DNA from: a virus
Length of the DNA stretch: 31,334 nt
Direction: 5' to 3' (one strand)
IMG/VR virus record: IMGVR_UViG_3300005606_000003
Coordinates: 1-31,334 of that record
Positions 1 to 8,047 of this stretch are shown one piece after another (position 1 is the first letter of the stretch; each line of letters opens with the position of its first letter). The position numbers and the translations under genes were made by a program. Below the pieces are notes generated by a model. It worked only from the letters and a program-made list of their open reading frames with translations. It was not told the DNA's origin and searched no databases.

Positions 1-2217
1 GAGTTTAAAAACTTATCAAAAGCAGACCAAAAAAGAGTTTTGCAAAATATCGTAAGTCAGCAAATGGTCACCGGCCAACAGGACAACACCAGAAGACCGG
101 AAGAAATAGGCAATATAAAAGGTTTATCCAGGGCCGCTTTAGGCCAGGGCCTTTTATTTGGTTTTGGAGACGAGCTAGAGGCCGGGGTTAGATCCGGTTT
201 CGGTTTGCTTGGCGATTATGGCGATAAAGTAAAAGATGTCCGTCAAGAAATTGCAGACTACCAGGCACTTAATCCTGGCAAAAGTATTTCAGCAGAAATA
301 GGCGGAGCAGTTATACCAAGTGTCATCGCCGGTATATTTAGTGGCGGTACCGGTACTGCGGCCGGAGGTGCTGCAACAACAGCTAGAATAGCGGCAAGGG
401 CCCCAAGTATTGCTAGGCAATTTGGACAAGGGGCAAAAATAGGAGCCGGGTACGGAGGTGTATACGGCGTCGGTACAGGCGAGAGTGAGGACGGGGCCAG
501 TATAGGTCAAATTGCTTATGATCGTGCTATGAGCGGTCTAAAAGGTGCCGCAGTAGGTGGTACAGTCGGTGGTGTTATGCAACCGGCAATCGGTGGAGGT
601 ATTAGAGGTATTAATAAAGTCAGAGATATGGCTAACCAGGCCGGTATCCTGGGTGGCAAGTCAGCAGACGACGCCGCCGAAAGATTTGCAAATAGAAAAA
701 TTCTCCAGGCTACGGACATGGACGGCACAAATTTGCGAGTCCAATACAATAACCTTAAGGCTCAAAGAGATGCTCTTATTAATAAGGCAAATGCTGAAAA
801 GAAAATGTTTCCAGATGAGGTTTATGAAATAGACGCACAGATGTCTAAATTAGCAGATGAGCTAAATATCAATCCAGGTGTCAAAGGCCTAGACGACGCC
901 GCCGATGGCCTTAATAAAACTTTAGCAGACACAGGAGAAGCGGCCACAAGACTTGGCTATGCTTCACAAAGTATTACAAACCCGTCAAACACTAAAGTAG
1001 CGGACACCCTGGTAGGAAGACAATCAGACCAGGCAATGCGAATTGTGAACAATACACAAAAAGCATTAAAAACGGATCCAGACAAAATAGGTATAAATTA
1101 TATTGACGACCTGGCATCACAACAATCTATCCAGGCACGAGCTAATTATCCAGAGGCATATAATAAAACTATAAGTGTTGCTAAATTTGAGGACTTTTTT
1201 GGCAACAGGGCATATTCAAATTTATTGAATGATGCCGCTAAAAGAGCACAAAAAATTCTCCAGGCAGAGGGTAAAGATGTACCAGACCTGGCCGCAATAT
1301 TGGCCGACAAAGGTAAAACTTATTTTGGATCATACAAAGATTTTCTAAACCAAGATTTATCGACTGAATTTTTCCACGCTCTTAAGATGGGTATGGACGA
1401 TATTATTGATGCCGGGACAAAAGTTAATGCAATAGGTCAGACTGAGGTCACTAAATATGCACAAAAAGTTATAAAAACTAAAAACGCTTTTGACAAAGTT
1501 ATTAGGGACAATAACTCTTTATATGCAAAAGCAAATGATGCTTTTTCAGATAAGGCCAGACTCTTAAATGTTTTTAAAGATGGCACTAAAGTTAACAAAA
1601 TGGATATTAGGACAATACAGAATAAGTTTGAAAAAATGAATCCTGGCGAAAAAGAGGCTTTTAAAAATGGTGTGGTTTCTCATTTCATAGAATTAGCTGA
1701 AAAGTCATCGTCTAATAGAAATTTTGTGACACAAATTTTCGGCAATGAAAAAAATAAACAATTATTTAAGACGATTATGGATCCAAAAACCTATAAGCAA
1801 TTTGAGGCATATATCAAAAAAGAGGTAGCGGCATCTAAAACCTTAAAAGATGTGTTGCAAGGCTCTCCGACTGCTACAAGACTCCAGGCACAAAGAGAAT
1901 TAGCCGAGGGTGGTGGTGAGGCTCTCATACAAGCCGGGAACAGAGGCTTAACAGGAAACCTAATGTATTTTGGCGGCAAGGCTATAAATAGACTTGGCGG
2001 CGTTGACTCACAAAGGGCCGCTAGGATTGCTGATAAATTATTTGAAACAAACCCGTCACAACAAAGGGTGATTATTAATCAATTAGCAAAAGAAAATGAT
2101 GCAATGGCTAAAGAGGTCGCTAGGATCTTACAGCTTTCAAATAAAGGAGCCGGTGTAGTCGGTGGCCCGTTTGCCGTTGGTGTCGTTTCGGATCCGAATA
2201 ACCCCAATAGAAGATAG
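1..2217 (+). CDS. Internal virion / DNA-ejection-like protein (5' partial)
   Basis: The frame is open from base 1, so the gene starts outside the window; 738 residues are visible. Near the visible N-terminus is a phage structural-protein-like stretch containing GFGDELEAG. It is followed by about 110 residues very rich in Gly and Ala with glycine-zipper spacing (nt ~290-610), then a long charged, mostly helical region to the end. Long helical virion proteins with a Gly/Ala-rich membrane-active segment are typical of podovirus ejection proteins carried inside the capsid and injected with the genome. That role is inferred from composition and from its place at the end of the structural genes. 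CCWGG occurs 16 times in this gene, far above expectation. The stop overlaps the next start by one base (TAGTG), suggesting coupled translation. Confidence 0.6.
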   Translation, partial: EFKNLSKADQKRVLQNIVSQQMVTGQQDNTRRPEEIGNIKGLSRAALGQGLLFGFGDELEAGVRSGFGLLGDYGDKVKDVRQEIADYQALNPGKSISAEIGGAVIPSVIAGIFSGGTGTAAGGAATTARIAARAPSIARQFGQGAKIGAGYGGVYGVGTGESEDGASIGQIAYDRAMSGLKGAAVGGTVGGVMQPAIGGGIRGINKVRDMANQAGILGGKSADDAAERFANRKILQATDMDGTNLRVQYNNLKAQRDALINKANAEKKMFPDEVYEIDAQMSKLADELNINPGVKGLDDAADGLNKTLADTGEAATRLGYASQSITNPSNTKVADTLVGRQSDQAMRIVNNTQKALKTDPDKIGINYIDDLASQQSIQARANYPEAYNKTISVAKFEDFFGNRAYSNLLNDAAKRAQKILQAEGKDVPDLAAILADKGKTYFGSYKDFLNQDLSTEFFHALKMGMDDIIDAGTKVNAIGQTEVTKYAQKVIKTKNAFDKVIRDNNSLYAKANDAFSDKARLLNVFKDGTKVNKMDIRTIQNKFEKMNPGEKEAFKNGVVSHFIELAEKSSSNRNFVTQIFGNEKNKQLFKTIMDPKTYKQFEAYIKKEVAASKTLKDVLQGSPTATRLQAQRELAEGGGEALIQAGNRGLTGNLMYFGGKAINRLGGVDSQRAARIADKLFETNPSQQRVIINQLAKENDAMAKEVARILQLSNKGAGVVGGPFAVGVVSDPNNPNRR

Positions 2218-2660
2218 TGCCAAGAGATACCGAGCGGCTAGGCCGTAGCGGAGAATATATAGTGGCCGCATATTTGTCACTTTATAGCGACACAGTCTCC
2301 ATAATTCCACACGGATCACACGCCGACATAATTGCCGAGTTTGAAGATCAGTTATTAAAATTCCAGGTTAAGTCTGTCAGAATGCAGAGGCGTAAATATA
2401 AGACGAAACAAAACAAAAAAGATAAGGCCAGGAGCGGTTGGCTAATGGATATGAGGCGTAGCGGGAACACCCTGGATAGAAATTATCGTGGTAGTGTTGA
2501 TATTTTTGCTTTATATATAGTCCCCCTGGGAAAGCTATTATTCCATCCGGCTATTGATGGAATAAGCAAAACATTTAGTGACCGATTCGTTGCCAATGTA
2601 GATTCTGAGGAAATGCTTTACGATTCTGTTAAACAGGCCCTCAACAAAGGCAATAAATGA
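2217..2660 (+). CDS. Small PD-(D/E)XK-type endonuclease (QxK variant)
   Basis: This 147-residue protein starts at a GTG that overlaps the upstream stop. Residues 8-55 resemble the core of small restriction-like or intron-type nucleases: a helix with E13 (RLGRSGEY), then D37 in GSHADII, then Q50-V-K52 in LKFQVKSV. The D-X12-QxK arrangement is the PD-(D/E)XK signature with Gln in place of the usual acidic residue, as seen in some VSR/Mrr-like enzymes. The middle (52-75) is strongly basic, suiting DNA binding. It is the last gene before the putative attachment site, so it could be a homing-type or recombination nuclease or a cargo gene. The exact substrate cannot be told. Confidence 0.6.
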   Translation: MPRDTERLGRSGEYIVAAYLSLYSDTVSIIPHGSHADIIAEFEDQLLKFQVKSVRMQRRKYKTKQNKKDKARSGWLMDMRRSGNTLDRNYRGSVDIFALYIVPLGKLLFHPAIDGISKTFSDRFVANVDSEEMLYDSVKQALNKGNK

Positions 2661-2669
2661 TTTTATGAT
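2641..2669 (+). promoter_or_regulatory. Possible promoter just upstream of the tRNA fragment
   Basis: TCAACA (2641-2646), a 17-base spacer and TATGAT (2664-2669) resemble a sigma70 promoter. Initiation would fall about 25 bases before the tRNA-Ser fragment. If the phage integrates through that fragment, this element could drive the rebuilt host tRNA. Only the hexamer match supports it. Confidence 0.3.
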
Positions 2670-2700
2670 CACAAAAATTTTTCGCAGTTTTCCAGGCTTC

Positions 2701-2740
2701 GGAGAGATGGGTGAGTGGTTGAAACCGGCTCCCTGCTAAG
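2701..2740 (+). other. attP: Putative attP core: 5' half of a tRNA-Ser(GCU) gene
   Basis: These 40 bases read as the 5' half of a tRNA-Ser. They comprise acceptor strand GGAGAGA (2701-2707), TG, a D-arm closed by GGT/ACC with GAGTGGTTGAA between (2710-2726), and an anticodon loop CTGCTAA (2733-2739) with anticodon GCT. After the loop the sequence turns A-rich and cannot close the anticodon stem, and no T-arm or matching 3' acceptor strand follows, so this is not a working tRNA. Phages that integrate at tRNA genes carry such identity segments in attP, and a tyrosine integrase lies about 0.95 kb downstream. Which end of the tRNA is carried, and the exact core limits, need the host sequence. Confidence 0.7.
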
Positions 2741-2798
2741 AAAAAGATTTAATCGGTTTCCGTACTAGATTTCCCGCCATTTATGAGCAAGTGTCCTG

Positions 2799-2818
2799 GT
2801 TATGGCTTGGCCCATAAC
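2799..2818. repeat. Inverted repeat near putative attP
   Basis: GTTATGG (2799-2805) and CCATAAC (2812-2818) form a 7-bp inverted repeat with a 6-base loop, about 60 bases after the tRNA fragment. A related TGGTTATTGGC follows near 2845. Such repeats near attP can be integrase or excisionase arm sites, but that is inference. Confidence 0.35.
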
Positions 2819-2890
2819 TATTGCTAACCCTACCAAGTTATGCCTGGTTATTGGCAAAAGCCTCAACATAAACTCAACAAGGAGAGAGTG

Positions 2891-3076
2891 ATGAGTCAAA
2901 TTAAAAAGCTACACTTAACGCAAAGCGAGATAGATATGCTTAGTGATATTCTAAACCGCTTATATGAACGCAATAAGTGCCAGGGCCGAAAGGATTTAAA
3001 CTGGCTTAACTTTGATCATACGAGAAAGTATGTAGAGCAAGTCGCCCAGGAGAAACCCTTAAAACTTATCGATTAG
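2891..3076 (+). CDS. Small hypothetical protein in lysogeny region
   Basis: This is a 61-residue, mostly helical protein starting MSQIKKLHLTQSEID. The start at 2891 is chosen over an upstream in-frame ATG because GGAGAG lies at 2881-2886 with suitable spacing. The upstream extension would run over the sequence next to the attachment site. I recognise no family. In an integrated prophage it would be the first gene inside the end that carries the host's own tRNA promoter, so it might be transcribed in the lysogen; that is inference. Confidence 0.6.
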   Translation: MSQIKKLHLTQSEIDMLSDILNRLYERNKCQGRKDLNWLNFDHTRKYVEQVAQEKPLKLID

Positions 3077-3084
3077 GTTGAGTA

Positions 3085-3113
3085 GACTTCAACAAGGGAA
3101 GTCGAGCTATAAT
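3085..3113 (+). promoter_or_regulatory. Possible promoter with perfect -10 box
   Basis: TATAAT sits at 3108-3113, about 40 bases before the start at 3153. The -35 position (GACTTC, 17-base spacing) is weak, so this rests mainly on the -10 match. Confidence 0.35.
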
Positions 3114-3152
3114 ACGCCTTTATTAACCATTTTTCATTTAGAGGAGTACATT

Positions 3153-3620
3153 ATGAAAAATATAAACAAAAGGGAGGCCGAGCTAATTAGGCAACTATTA
3201 GAAGCAGAATTACCGGCCATTTTAAAAAAACATAACCTTAACTTTGAGCTAGGCAACGCCGTTTATGACGGATCCTCGGTCAAATTTAATGGCTTTAGAC
3301 TTTCAACTGCCGATGCCAAAACACCGGCTATGAAAGAACTTGATAGGGAAAATGAATTTAGAAAACAAATAAATTCAGCGACCATATTAAGAACGGGCCT
3401 TAATTATAAAGATGGCAAAAAAACTTATCACTTGGTTGGCTATAAACCAAGGGCAAGAAAAAACCCTTATATAATTGAATGCCTGGAAACTGGCGGTCAC
3501 TTTGTGATCACAGAAAAACTTGCCGAGGATATGTTTGGCGGCCCTAACCCGGATTTTGATAAATCAAAATTGGATTATGAACTTCCTAACCGCCATATTG
3601 AACTTAAAGTACAAGGATAA
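3153..3620 (+). CDS. Hypothetical protein between attP and integrase
   Basis: This is a 155-residue protein. The start at 3153 follows GAGGAG at 3141-3146 and begins MKNINKREAELIRQLLEAEL; an upstream TTG extension would cross a promoter-like region and has no ribosome site. The N-terminal ~40 residues look helical, and the middle contains a basic segment (YKPRARKNPY). I do not recognise a family. A strong terminator follows, so it is probably the last gene of a short transcript that is separate from the integrase. Confidence 0.6.
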   Translation: MKNINKREAELIRQLLEAELPAILKKHNLNFELGNAVYDGSSVKFNGFRLSTADAKTPAMKELDRENEFRKQINSATILRTGLNYKDGKKTYHLVGYKPRARKNPYIIECLETGGHFVITEKLAEDMFGGPNPDFDKSKLDYELPNRHIELKVQG

Positions 3621-3631
3621 ACAAAAATTAA

Positions 3632-3659
3632 GGCCCGGCAATGTCCGGGCCTTTTTTTT
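3632..3659 (+). terminator. Rho-independent terminator
   Basis: GGCCCGG (3632-3638), loop CAATGT and CCGGGCC (3645-3651) form a perfect 7-bp GC-rich stem followed by eight T residues. It lies directly after a gene and before the integrase ribosome site, so the integrase must have its own signal or depend on read-through. Confidence 0.93.
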
Positions 3660-3683
3660 CGCATATAAACAGAGGAGTTAAAA

Positions 3684-4757
3684 ATGCAAACTAGAAAAAC
3701 AGATAACAAAAATACTAACCTGGTTATGATCACACGCCATTTCAAGGACGATATTTCATTGCCAACTTATACAACCTATTATGCAAAACTTTACGAAAAG
3801 GGCCGCAAAAACCCTAGGTTAAAAAAAATAGGAATATCAACTGAGCAAGTTAGCCTGGCGGTTATGCGGGAACGATGCCGCTTGTACATTGAGGAACACG
3901 GCCGTTTCGGTAGGTCAAGCCACACACTAGACCAGGCTTTTTATGAAATCTATTTAGGCGAACTGAAAAAGAAATCAGCTAAAACAATCGACGACATAAA
4001 AAGAAATTATGAAAAAGATATAAAGCCTCATTTTGGCAAAATTCTTATGAGCGATATTGATTCGCCAATGATATTGTCCTGGTTTAATAAATTAACCGAA
4101 CGAACTGAGGGCGGGGCTAACCATTGTTTGTCAATTTTAAAAGCTATGTTTACTTTATGTATGGCCCTGGGGGTTTGTAAGCACAACCCTTGTTTGCCTA
4201 TTAAAAAAAACCCGGACAAGGAAAGAACTAGGTCATTTACTCAGGGCGAACTAATTGCTTTTAGGGCCGCATTAAAAGAAGCTAAGTCCAGGTCAATTTA
4301 TGCCTGGAGTTTTATTATGCTAATGTTTTTGACCGGGGCCCGAAAGGGCGAACTAGCCAGGGCAACTTGGGGCGACATAAAAGGCGAAAGCATTGTTTTA
4401 ACGGATCACAAAACCAAACATAAAACCGGCAAGGATAGATATATTTATTTAAACGACCTTGCAAAAGCAGTAATAAATAATTTACCAGTCGGCCAGGATC
4501 ACGAAACAATTTTAAAAATTAAGGATCCTAGAACTGTTTGGGAAACTATGATGCGAGAAGCAAATATAAAAGACTTTAGAATGCACGACTTAAGGCACAA
4601 TTTTGCCTCGGCCGGTGTGAATAGTGGCTTAGATATTATTAGAACGGCCGCATTAACGGGCCATATGAGTTTAAATTCTATGAAAAGGTATCAAAGGCCT
4701 AATATTGAAAGGAAAATAAAGGACACAAAAATAATTGAAAATCAATTAACCAATTAA
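3684..4757 (+). CDS. int: Tyrosine-type site-specific integrase
   Basis: This is a 357-residue tyrosine recombinase that would catalyse integration between attP and the host attB. The catalytic set is visible: Arg220 in LTGARKGEL, a Lys in the following beta-turn region (TKHKTGK, ~243-250), the HxxR box with H301 and R304 (MHDLRHNF), H327 in LTGHMSL, and nucleophile Tyr336 (MKRYQR). The N-terminal ~75 residues look like an arm-binding domain, followed by a SAM-like core-binding domain (~80-165). GAGGAG precedes the ATG with good spacing. Its 3' end overlaps a convergent gene by 12 bases. It marks the phage as temperate and fits the tRNA-derived attP upstream. Confidence 0.95.
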   Translation: MQTRKTDNKNTNLVMITRHFKDDISLPTYTTYYAKLYEKGRKNPRLKKIGISTEQVSLAVMRERCRLYIEEHGRFGRSSHTLDQAFYEIYLGELKKKSAKTIDDIKRNYEKDIKPHFGKILMSDIDSPMILSWFNKLTERTEGGANHCLSILKAMFTLCMALGVCKHNPCLPIKKNPDKERTRSFTQGELIAFRAALKEAKSRSIYAWSFIMLMFLTGARKGELARATWGDIKGESIVLTDHKTKHKTGKDRYIYLNDLAKAVINNLPVGQDHETILKIKDPRTVWETMMREANIKDFRMHDLRHNFASAGVNSGLDIIRTAALTGHMSLNSMKRYQRPNIERKIKDTKIIENQLTN

Positions 4758-5012
4758 TTTGTTTCCTTGGCTATCTCTTTTATATTTAGTTTCTAATTCT
4801 AAATCGATATAGTGCTTGGCTTTTAATAAGTCTTGCACTTTATCGTCCTCGTTGCCTTTATCTCGGCAAATATATTTCACAACATTACCTAGGCAATAAC
4901 TAAGTTTGTTGGCCAAAATAAATTTAATTGGTTGGATCCCAAGGACTTTGTAATGGCCCCCGCCAACTTGAACATCACTTGCAGAAATTTTTTTTTTCGA
5001 CAATTTTTCCAT
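4746..5012 (-). CDS. DUF3310 family protein
   Basis: This 88-residue protein matches the DUF3310 pattern seen in many phages: HYK...GIQPIKFI, then LSYCLGNVVKYICR, then a basic and acidic stretch and DLLKAKHYIDLELE. The family is small, helical and of unproven function; it is sometimes annotated loosely as nucleotide-kinase-like. It is the only leftward gene in this part and is convergent with the integrase. It is divergent from the excisionase-like gene at 5195, and the region between holds promoters for both. The ATG lies just after AGG with too little spacing, so the ribosome site is atypical. Confidence 0.8.
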   Translation of the reverse strand: MEKLSKKKISASDVQVGGGHYKVLGIQPIKFILANKLSYCLGNVVKYICRDKGNEDDKVQDLLKAKHYIDLELETKYKRDSQGNKLIG

Positions 5013-5037
5013 CCTGGCTAATTATTTTCATTGATCA

Positions 5038-5066
5038 ATTATAAGATAGTACGAAATTTAATAACA
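5038..5066 (-). promoter_or_regulatory. Leftward promoter with operator half-site
   Basis: On the minus strand TATAAT lies at 5043-5038, giving a ~20-base leader before the DUF3310 start. The -35 is weak. Overlapping the spacer, ATAGTACGA (plus strand 5046-5054) is identical to a half-site of the operator-like palindrome at 13450-13474, next to the -10 of the other leftward operon. A shared repressor is inferred. Confidence 0.5.
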
Positions 5067-5117
5067 GTTAGTGCAAACATTATCCGTAATTTTTTTTAAT
5101 TAATTTCTGTCGTCTAC

Positions 5118-5147
5118 TTGCTTTTTGATTCCGACATAGGTCATAAT
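5118..5147 (+). promoter_or_regulatory. Rightward early promoter candidate
   Basis: TTGCTT (5118-5123), an 18-base spacer and CATAAT (5142-5147) resemble a sigma70 promoter placed about 40 bases before the excisionase-like gene. It would drive the replication operon and is back to back with the DUF3310 promoter. Confidence 0.45.
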
Positions 5148-5194
5148 TTGGCCTCATAAGGTTTCACATAACTAGCGATGGAAAAAATTATAGG

Positions 5195-5392
5195 ATGGAA
5201 AGCTCTATAAAATTATTAACAACTAAAGAGGTCGCCGCTTTTTTAAAGATTAGTCCGGTGACTTTAGAAATGTGGAGAGCCGAAAACAAGGGCCCAAAAT
5301 TTATTAAAGTGGGCCGCTATGTAAGATATAGCACTACTGATTTAGCAGAATATGTGAGGAGACAAACTCGTGGAACTGATCCAGGCCAATAG
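5195..5392 (+). CDS. Excisionase / AlpA-type helix-turn-helix protein
   Basis: This 65-residue protein is almost entirely one MerR-like DNA-binding domain of the HTH_17 / excisionase type: LLTTKEVAAFLKISPVTLEMW (helix-turn-helix), followed by a basic turn and FIKVGRYVRYSTTDLAEYV. Such proteins act as recombination directionality factors or early regulators. Its place as first gene of the rightward operon, divergent from DUF3310 and about 440 bases after the integrase, suits an excisionase or switch regulator. AGG directly abuts the ATG, an atypical ribosome site; a 10-codon frame at 5178 overlaps the start and might couple to it. Confidence 0.75.
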   Translation: MESSIKLLTTKEVAAFLKISPVTLEMWRAENKGPKFIKVGRYVRYSTTDLAEYVRRQTRGTDPGQ

Positions 5393-5405
5393 GATTTATG
5401 TAGTT

Positions 5406-6149
5406 ATGCCAAGTAAACACGCAATGTGCTCCCCGTCCGCTTTCAATCGTTGGGCGAACTGCCCGGCATCAGCAAAACAAAACCAAATTTTTAGAGGCGA
5501 GTCGTCATATGCGGCCGTTGAAGGAACTGTCTGTCACGAAATTGCAGAGATGGGTTTAAAAGAATTAGTCCAGGGAGTTAGCCTGGAGGATTATTGGTTA
5601 GGCCGTGACGTAGAGGTCGATAATATAAACGTTAAAGTCACACAGACTTTAATCGACACCGCCAAAGTCCATATTGAATATTGTAGAGAGCGAGAGAGAG
5701 AGCTAGAGGGCCGTCTCCTTATTGAAGAGCAAGTCGAAATGAATGAGATTAGCGATGCAGTTTGGGGCACGAGCGACACCTTAATACTTTCAAAAAAGGA
5801 ATTTAATACGATTGAGATTGTGGATTTTAAGGCCGGAAAGTGGCCTGTCAAAGTAGACAATAATGCACAATTAAAAATTTACGGATTAGGTGCCCTTAGT
5901 CGTTATGGCAACGAAAACACTAAGATCATAATGACTATTGTCCAACCAAGGACGCCGGGCAACAAACCCAAAATAAATTCTGCCGAGACAACGGCCGAGG
6001 CTTTAGTCGATTGGGGTTATTCAACCTTAAAAGACGCTGTCGAGCGTTGCCTGGAGGATAAACCCGTTTACAAGGCGGGGGATTGGTGTCGTTTTTGTGC
6101 TTATAAAGAACATTGCGACGAATTCAATAACACTTTTACTAAGGAGTAA
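5406..6149 (+). CDS. DUF2800 family PD-(D/E)XK exonuclease-like protein
   Basis: This is 247 residues from the ATG at 5406, chosen because MPSKHAM...SPSAFNRWANCP is the usual family start. A GTG 12 codons upstream is also possible. Motifs are GTVCHE (40-45), GTSD (121-124), IVDFKAGK (138-145, with D140 and K142 as the D-X-K element) and QLKIYG (155-160). Cysteines C19, C228, C231 and C237 match the four-Cys iron-sulphur arrangement of RecB/Cas4-like nucleases. In phages DUF2800 proteins sit beside an AAA ATPase and a ssDNA-binding protein, as here, in a DNA replication and recombination module. Confidence 0.85.
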   Translation: MPSKHAMCSPSAFNRWANCPASAKQNQIFRGESSYAAVEGTVCHEIAEMGLKELVQGVSLEDYWLGRDVEVDNINVKVTQTLIDTAKVHIEYCRERERELEGRLLIEEQVEMNEISDAVWGTSDTLILSKKEFNTIEIVDFKAGKWPVKVDNNAQLKIYGLGALSRYGNENTKIIMTIVQPRTPGNKPKINSAETTAEALVDWGYSTLKDAVERCLEDKPVYKAGDWCRFCAYKEHCDEFNNTFTKE

Positions 6150-6151
6150 AT

Positions 6152-6499
6152 ATGAGTGGAAATACCGATAAGCCGAAATTCTCGGCCTCCTGGGATGAGC
6201 CTTGCTTAACCAGGACAGAGGATGACGGATCCAAAACTGAATGGTATGAGAGAGACCTTAGTGGGCCCACAATGCAAATTATGGCCGACTTACTTTCTTG
6301 TATTGATCAGTCAAGTAAGCTGATGCCAAAATTTGAAAGTGCCCAAAGCACAGTTCAACATATGGCATCGTTAAATAAAAACCAGGAACTACTTTTTGAG
6401 AAATTAGTAGCTAACAATAAAGGCAAAAAAATTGTCGAAGGTGCCGGGACTATGCAAGTAGTATCAAAAATTAATGGGGGTAAAAATGAGTCTAAGTGA
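6152..6499 (+). CDS. Hypothetical protein in recombination operon
   Basis: This is a 115-residue hydrophilic protein with GGAG six to seven bases before the ATG and two bases after the upstream stop. The N-terminus is acidic and Trp-containing (FSASWDEPC, TEWYERD); the C-terminal half is helical. I do not recognise a family. It lies between the DUF2800 nuclease and the AAA ATPase and overlaps the latter by 14 bases, so it is probably a partner in the same module. Confidence 0.7.
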   Translation: MSGNTDKPKFSASWDEPCLTRTEDDGSKTEWYERDLSGPTMQIMADLLSCIDQSSKLMPKFESAQSTVQHMASLNKNQELLFEKLVANNKGKKIVEGAGTMQVVSKINGGKNESK

Positions 6500-7250
6500 T
6501 ATAAGAAAAAAATCAAAACTCAAGCCTCCAAGATTATTGATCTACGGAACTGCCGGAGTGGGTAAGACTAGTTTTGGGGCCTCAATGGATAAAAGTATAT
6601 TTTTACTTGCCGAGGATGGCCTGGGAACTATTCAAGCAGAACACTTTCCGGTGGCGAAATCTTGGGAAGAGTTTAAAGGACGCCTAGAGACATTAATAAA
6701 AGAGGATCACGAATTTAAATCCTTAATTATTGATTCTGTCGATTGGCTTGAGCCTCTTATTTGGAAATATGTTTGTGAGAAAAATAAGTGGGCCAACATT
6801 GACACACCTGGTTATGGTCGAGGTTTCACGGCCGCTTTAGATGTATGGCGAGAATATGCCGAATTGCTTTCAACATTAAGAGAGCAAAAAGGGATGGTCA
6901 TATGTCAGATTGCTCATTGCATTATTAAGCGACACGAGGATCCGGAGACGGAAGCATATGACAGGTACACAATAAAATTGAATCAAAAGGCCTCGGACTT
7001 GCTCCAGGAGAATAGCGATTGCGTTTTATTTATGTCCTATAAAAAAGGTACAGTCAAAACTCAAGGCAAAGGCGGTAGCAATGTCAAAGTGGTAAGCGGC
7101 GACAGAGTTATTTATACCGAGGAGAGGGCAAGTCACTTGGCAAAAAATAGGTATCAATTACCTTATGAGATGCCGTTTGATTGGCAAAAAATTCGTGCCG
7201 AAATTGCCTCTAATGCAAAACCTAAAGAGTCGGAAGCTAATGCAGACTAA
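6486..7250 (+). CDS. AAA_24-type phage nucleotide-binding protein
   Basis: This is 254 residues from the ATG at 6486, preceded by GGGGG at 6476-6480; an in-frame ATG four codons upstream is less well placed. Walker A is GTAGVGKTS (21-29) and a Walker B-like strand follows at SLIIDSVDWLE. The sequence fits the RecA/Sak4-like phage ATPases often called AAA_24, which are thought to help single-strand annealing or recombination together with a phage ssDNA-binding protein. Both the nuclease and the SSB candidate are in this operon. It overlaps the next gene by 11 bases. Confidence 0.85.
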   Translation: MSLSDIRKKSKLKPPRLLIYGTAGVGKTSFGASMDKSIFLLAEDGLGTIQAEHFPVAKSWEEFKGRLETLIKEDHEFKSLIIDSVDWLEPLIWKYVCEKNKWANIDTPGYGRGFTAALDVWREYAELLSTLREQKGMVICQIAHCIIKRHEDPETEAYDRYTIKLNQKASDLLQENSDCVLFMSYKKGTVKTQGKGGSNVKVVSGDRVIYTEERASHLAKNRYQLPYEMPFDWQKIRAEIASNAKPKESEANAD

Positions 7251-7494
7251 CGATGATTTAGAAATGGCCAGGCAAGACCAGGCTATTGAGTTTGCAAAAG
7301 AGCAAGACTTAGAAATCATAAAAGCAAAAGTGCAAGAGGCTTATAGGCTTCTTGTGCCTTTTGTTGAAAAGTACGGCGGACAATTCCAAACAGATTTTCC
7401 GCATGGCTTGATTGACGAGTCTCAAGATTTATTAACCAAAATCCGAGAGTTTGTAGATTTTATAGAGGACTATGAAAATTACGATCTTGGATAA
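7240..7494 (+). CDS. Small acidic helical hypothetical protein
   Basis: This is 84 residues from the ATG at 7240, which follows CGGAAG with short spacing and lies inside the end of the ATPase gene. It is helical and acidic and ends in a run rich in Asp, Glu and Tyr (FVDFIEDYENYDLG). No family is recognised. It sits between the AAA ATPase and the SSB-like gene. Confidence 0.65.
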   Translation: MQTNDDLEMARQDQAIEFAKEQDLEIIKAKVQEAYRLLVPFVEKYGGQFQTDFPHGLIDESQDLLTKIREFVDFIEDYENYDLG

Positions 7495-7511
7495 TTTATA
7501 AGGAGTAGAAA

Positions 7512-8045
7512 ATGGAAACACCATTTAACTTTGACGATGGCGAACAACCGGCCGCTAGTAATGGCGGCGGTAAATTGCCGGAGGGCCGTTATAACTTTGA
7601 ATTTGTTAGAGTGGCCGGGGCCGATGATAATGCCGAGAGTGGTATTGTGACCGGGAAAAATGATTGGAAGGCCTTAAAATTAATTTTTAAGATGATCAAT
7701 AGCAACATCGATAAAGATTTATTTTTTAGCACTACATTCACAACAGACTACGATCCGACGGCGGTTGCCAAGGACGGCAAGACTAATAAGCGTGAAATGC
7801 TTTTAGATATGAGCAAGGCAAATTATAAAGCCTTATGTCATTTTGCCGGAGCGGATTTAAAAAACACCGACTCGTTAGTAGGTAGGAAAGTTTCTTGCTT
7901 ATGTGTGCAAGGAGACGGAGGCTACCTGGAACTTGATCCTGGCCCAAGAGGAAATAATTGGGACGCTTTTACTGAGGAAAATAAAAGCGAGGATAAGCCT
8001 GGTAGCGGTGTCCTAGATGTGGATGATGATGACATTCCTTTTTAG
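7512..8045 (+). CDS. DUF669-like single-stranded DNA-binding protein
   Basis: This is a 177-residue protein with AAGGAG before the ATG. It has the DUF669-like layout: LPEGRYNFEFVRV near the N-terminus, a beta-rich core, LVGRKVSCLCV, and an acidic tail ending DVDDDDIPF. An acidic tip ending in a hydrophobic pair is the hallmark of ssDNA-binding proteins, where it recruits replication partners. The gene lies between the recombination ATPase and the primase-helicase, as such phage SSBs usually do. Confidence 0.8.
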   Translation: METPFNFDDGEQPAASNGGGKLPEGRYNFEFVRVAGADDNAESGIVTGKNDWKALKLIFKMINSNIDKDLFFSTTFTTDYDPTAVAKDGKTNKREMLLDMSKANYKALCHFAGADLKNTDSLVGRKVSCLCVQGDGGYLELDPGPRGNNWDAFTEENKSEDKPGSGVLDVDDDDIPF

Positions 8046-8047
8046 GA

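Noticed and set aside
2701-2790. A complete tRNA-Ser gene
   Set aside because: The 5' half is excellent, but the anticodon stem cannot close, there is no T-arm, and no 3' strand pairs with GGAGAGA. It is better read as an attachment-site fragment.
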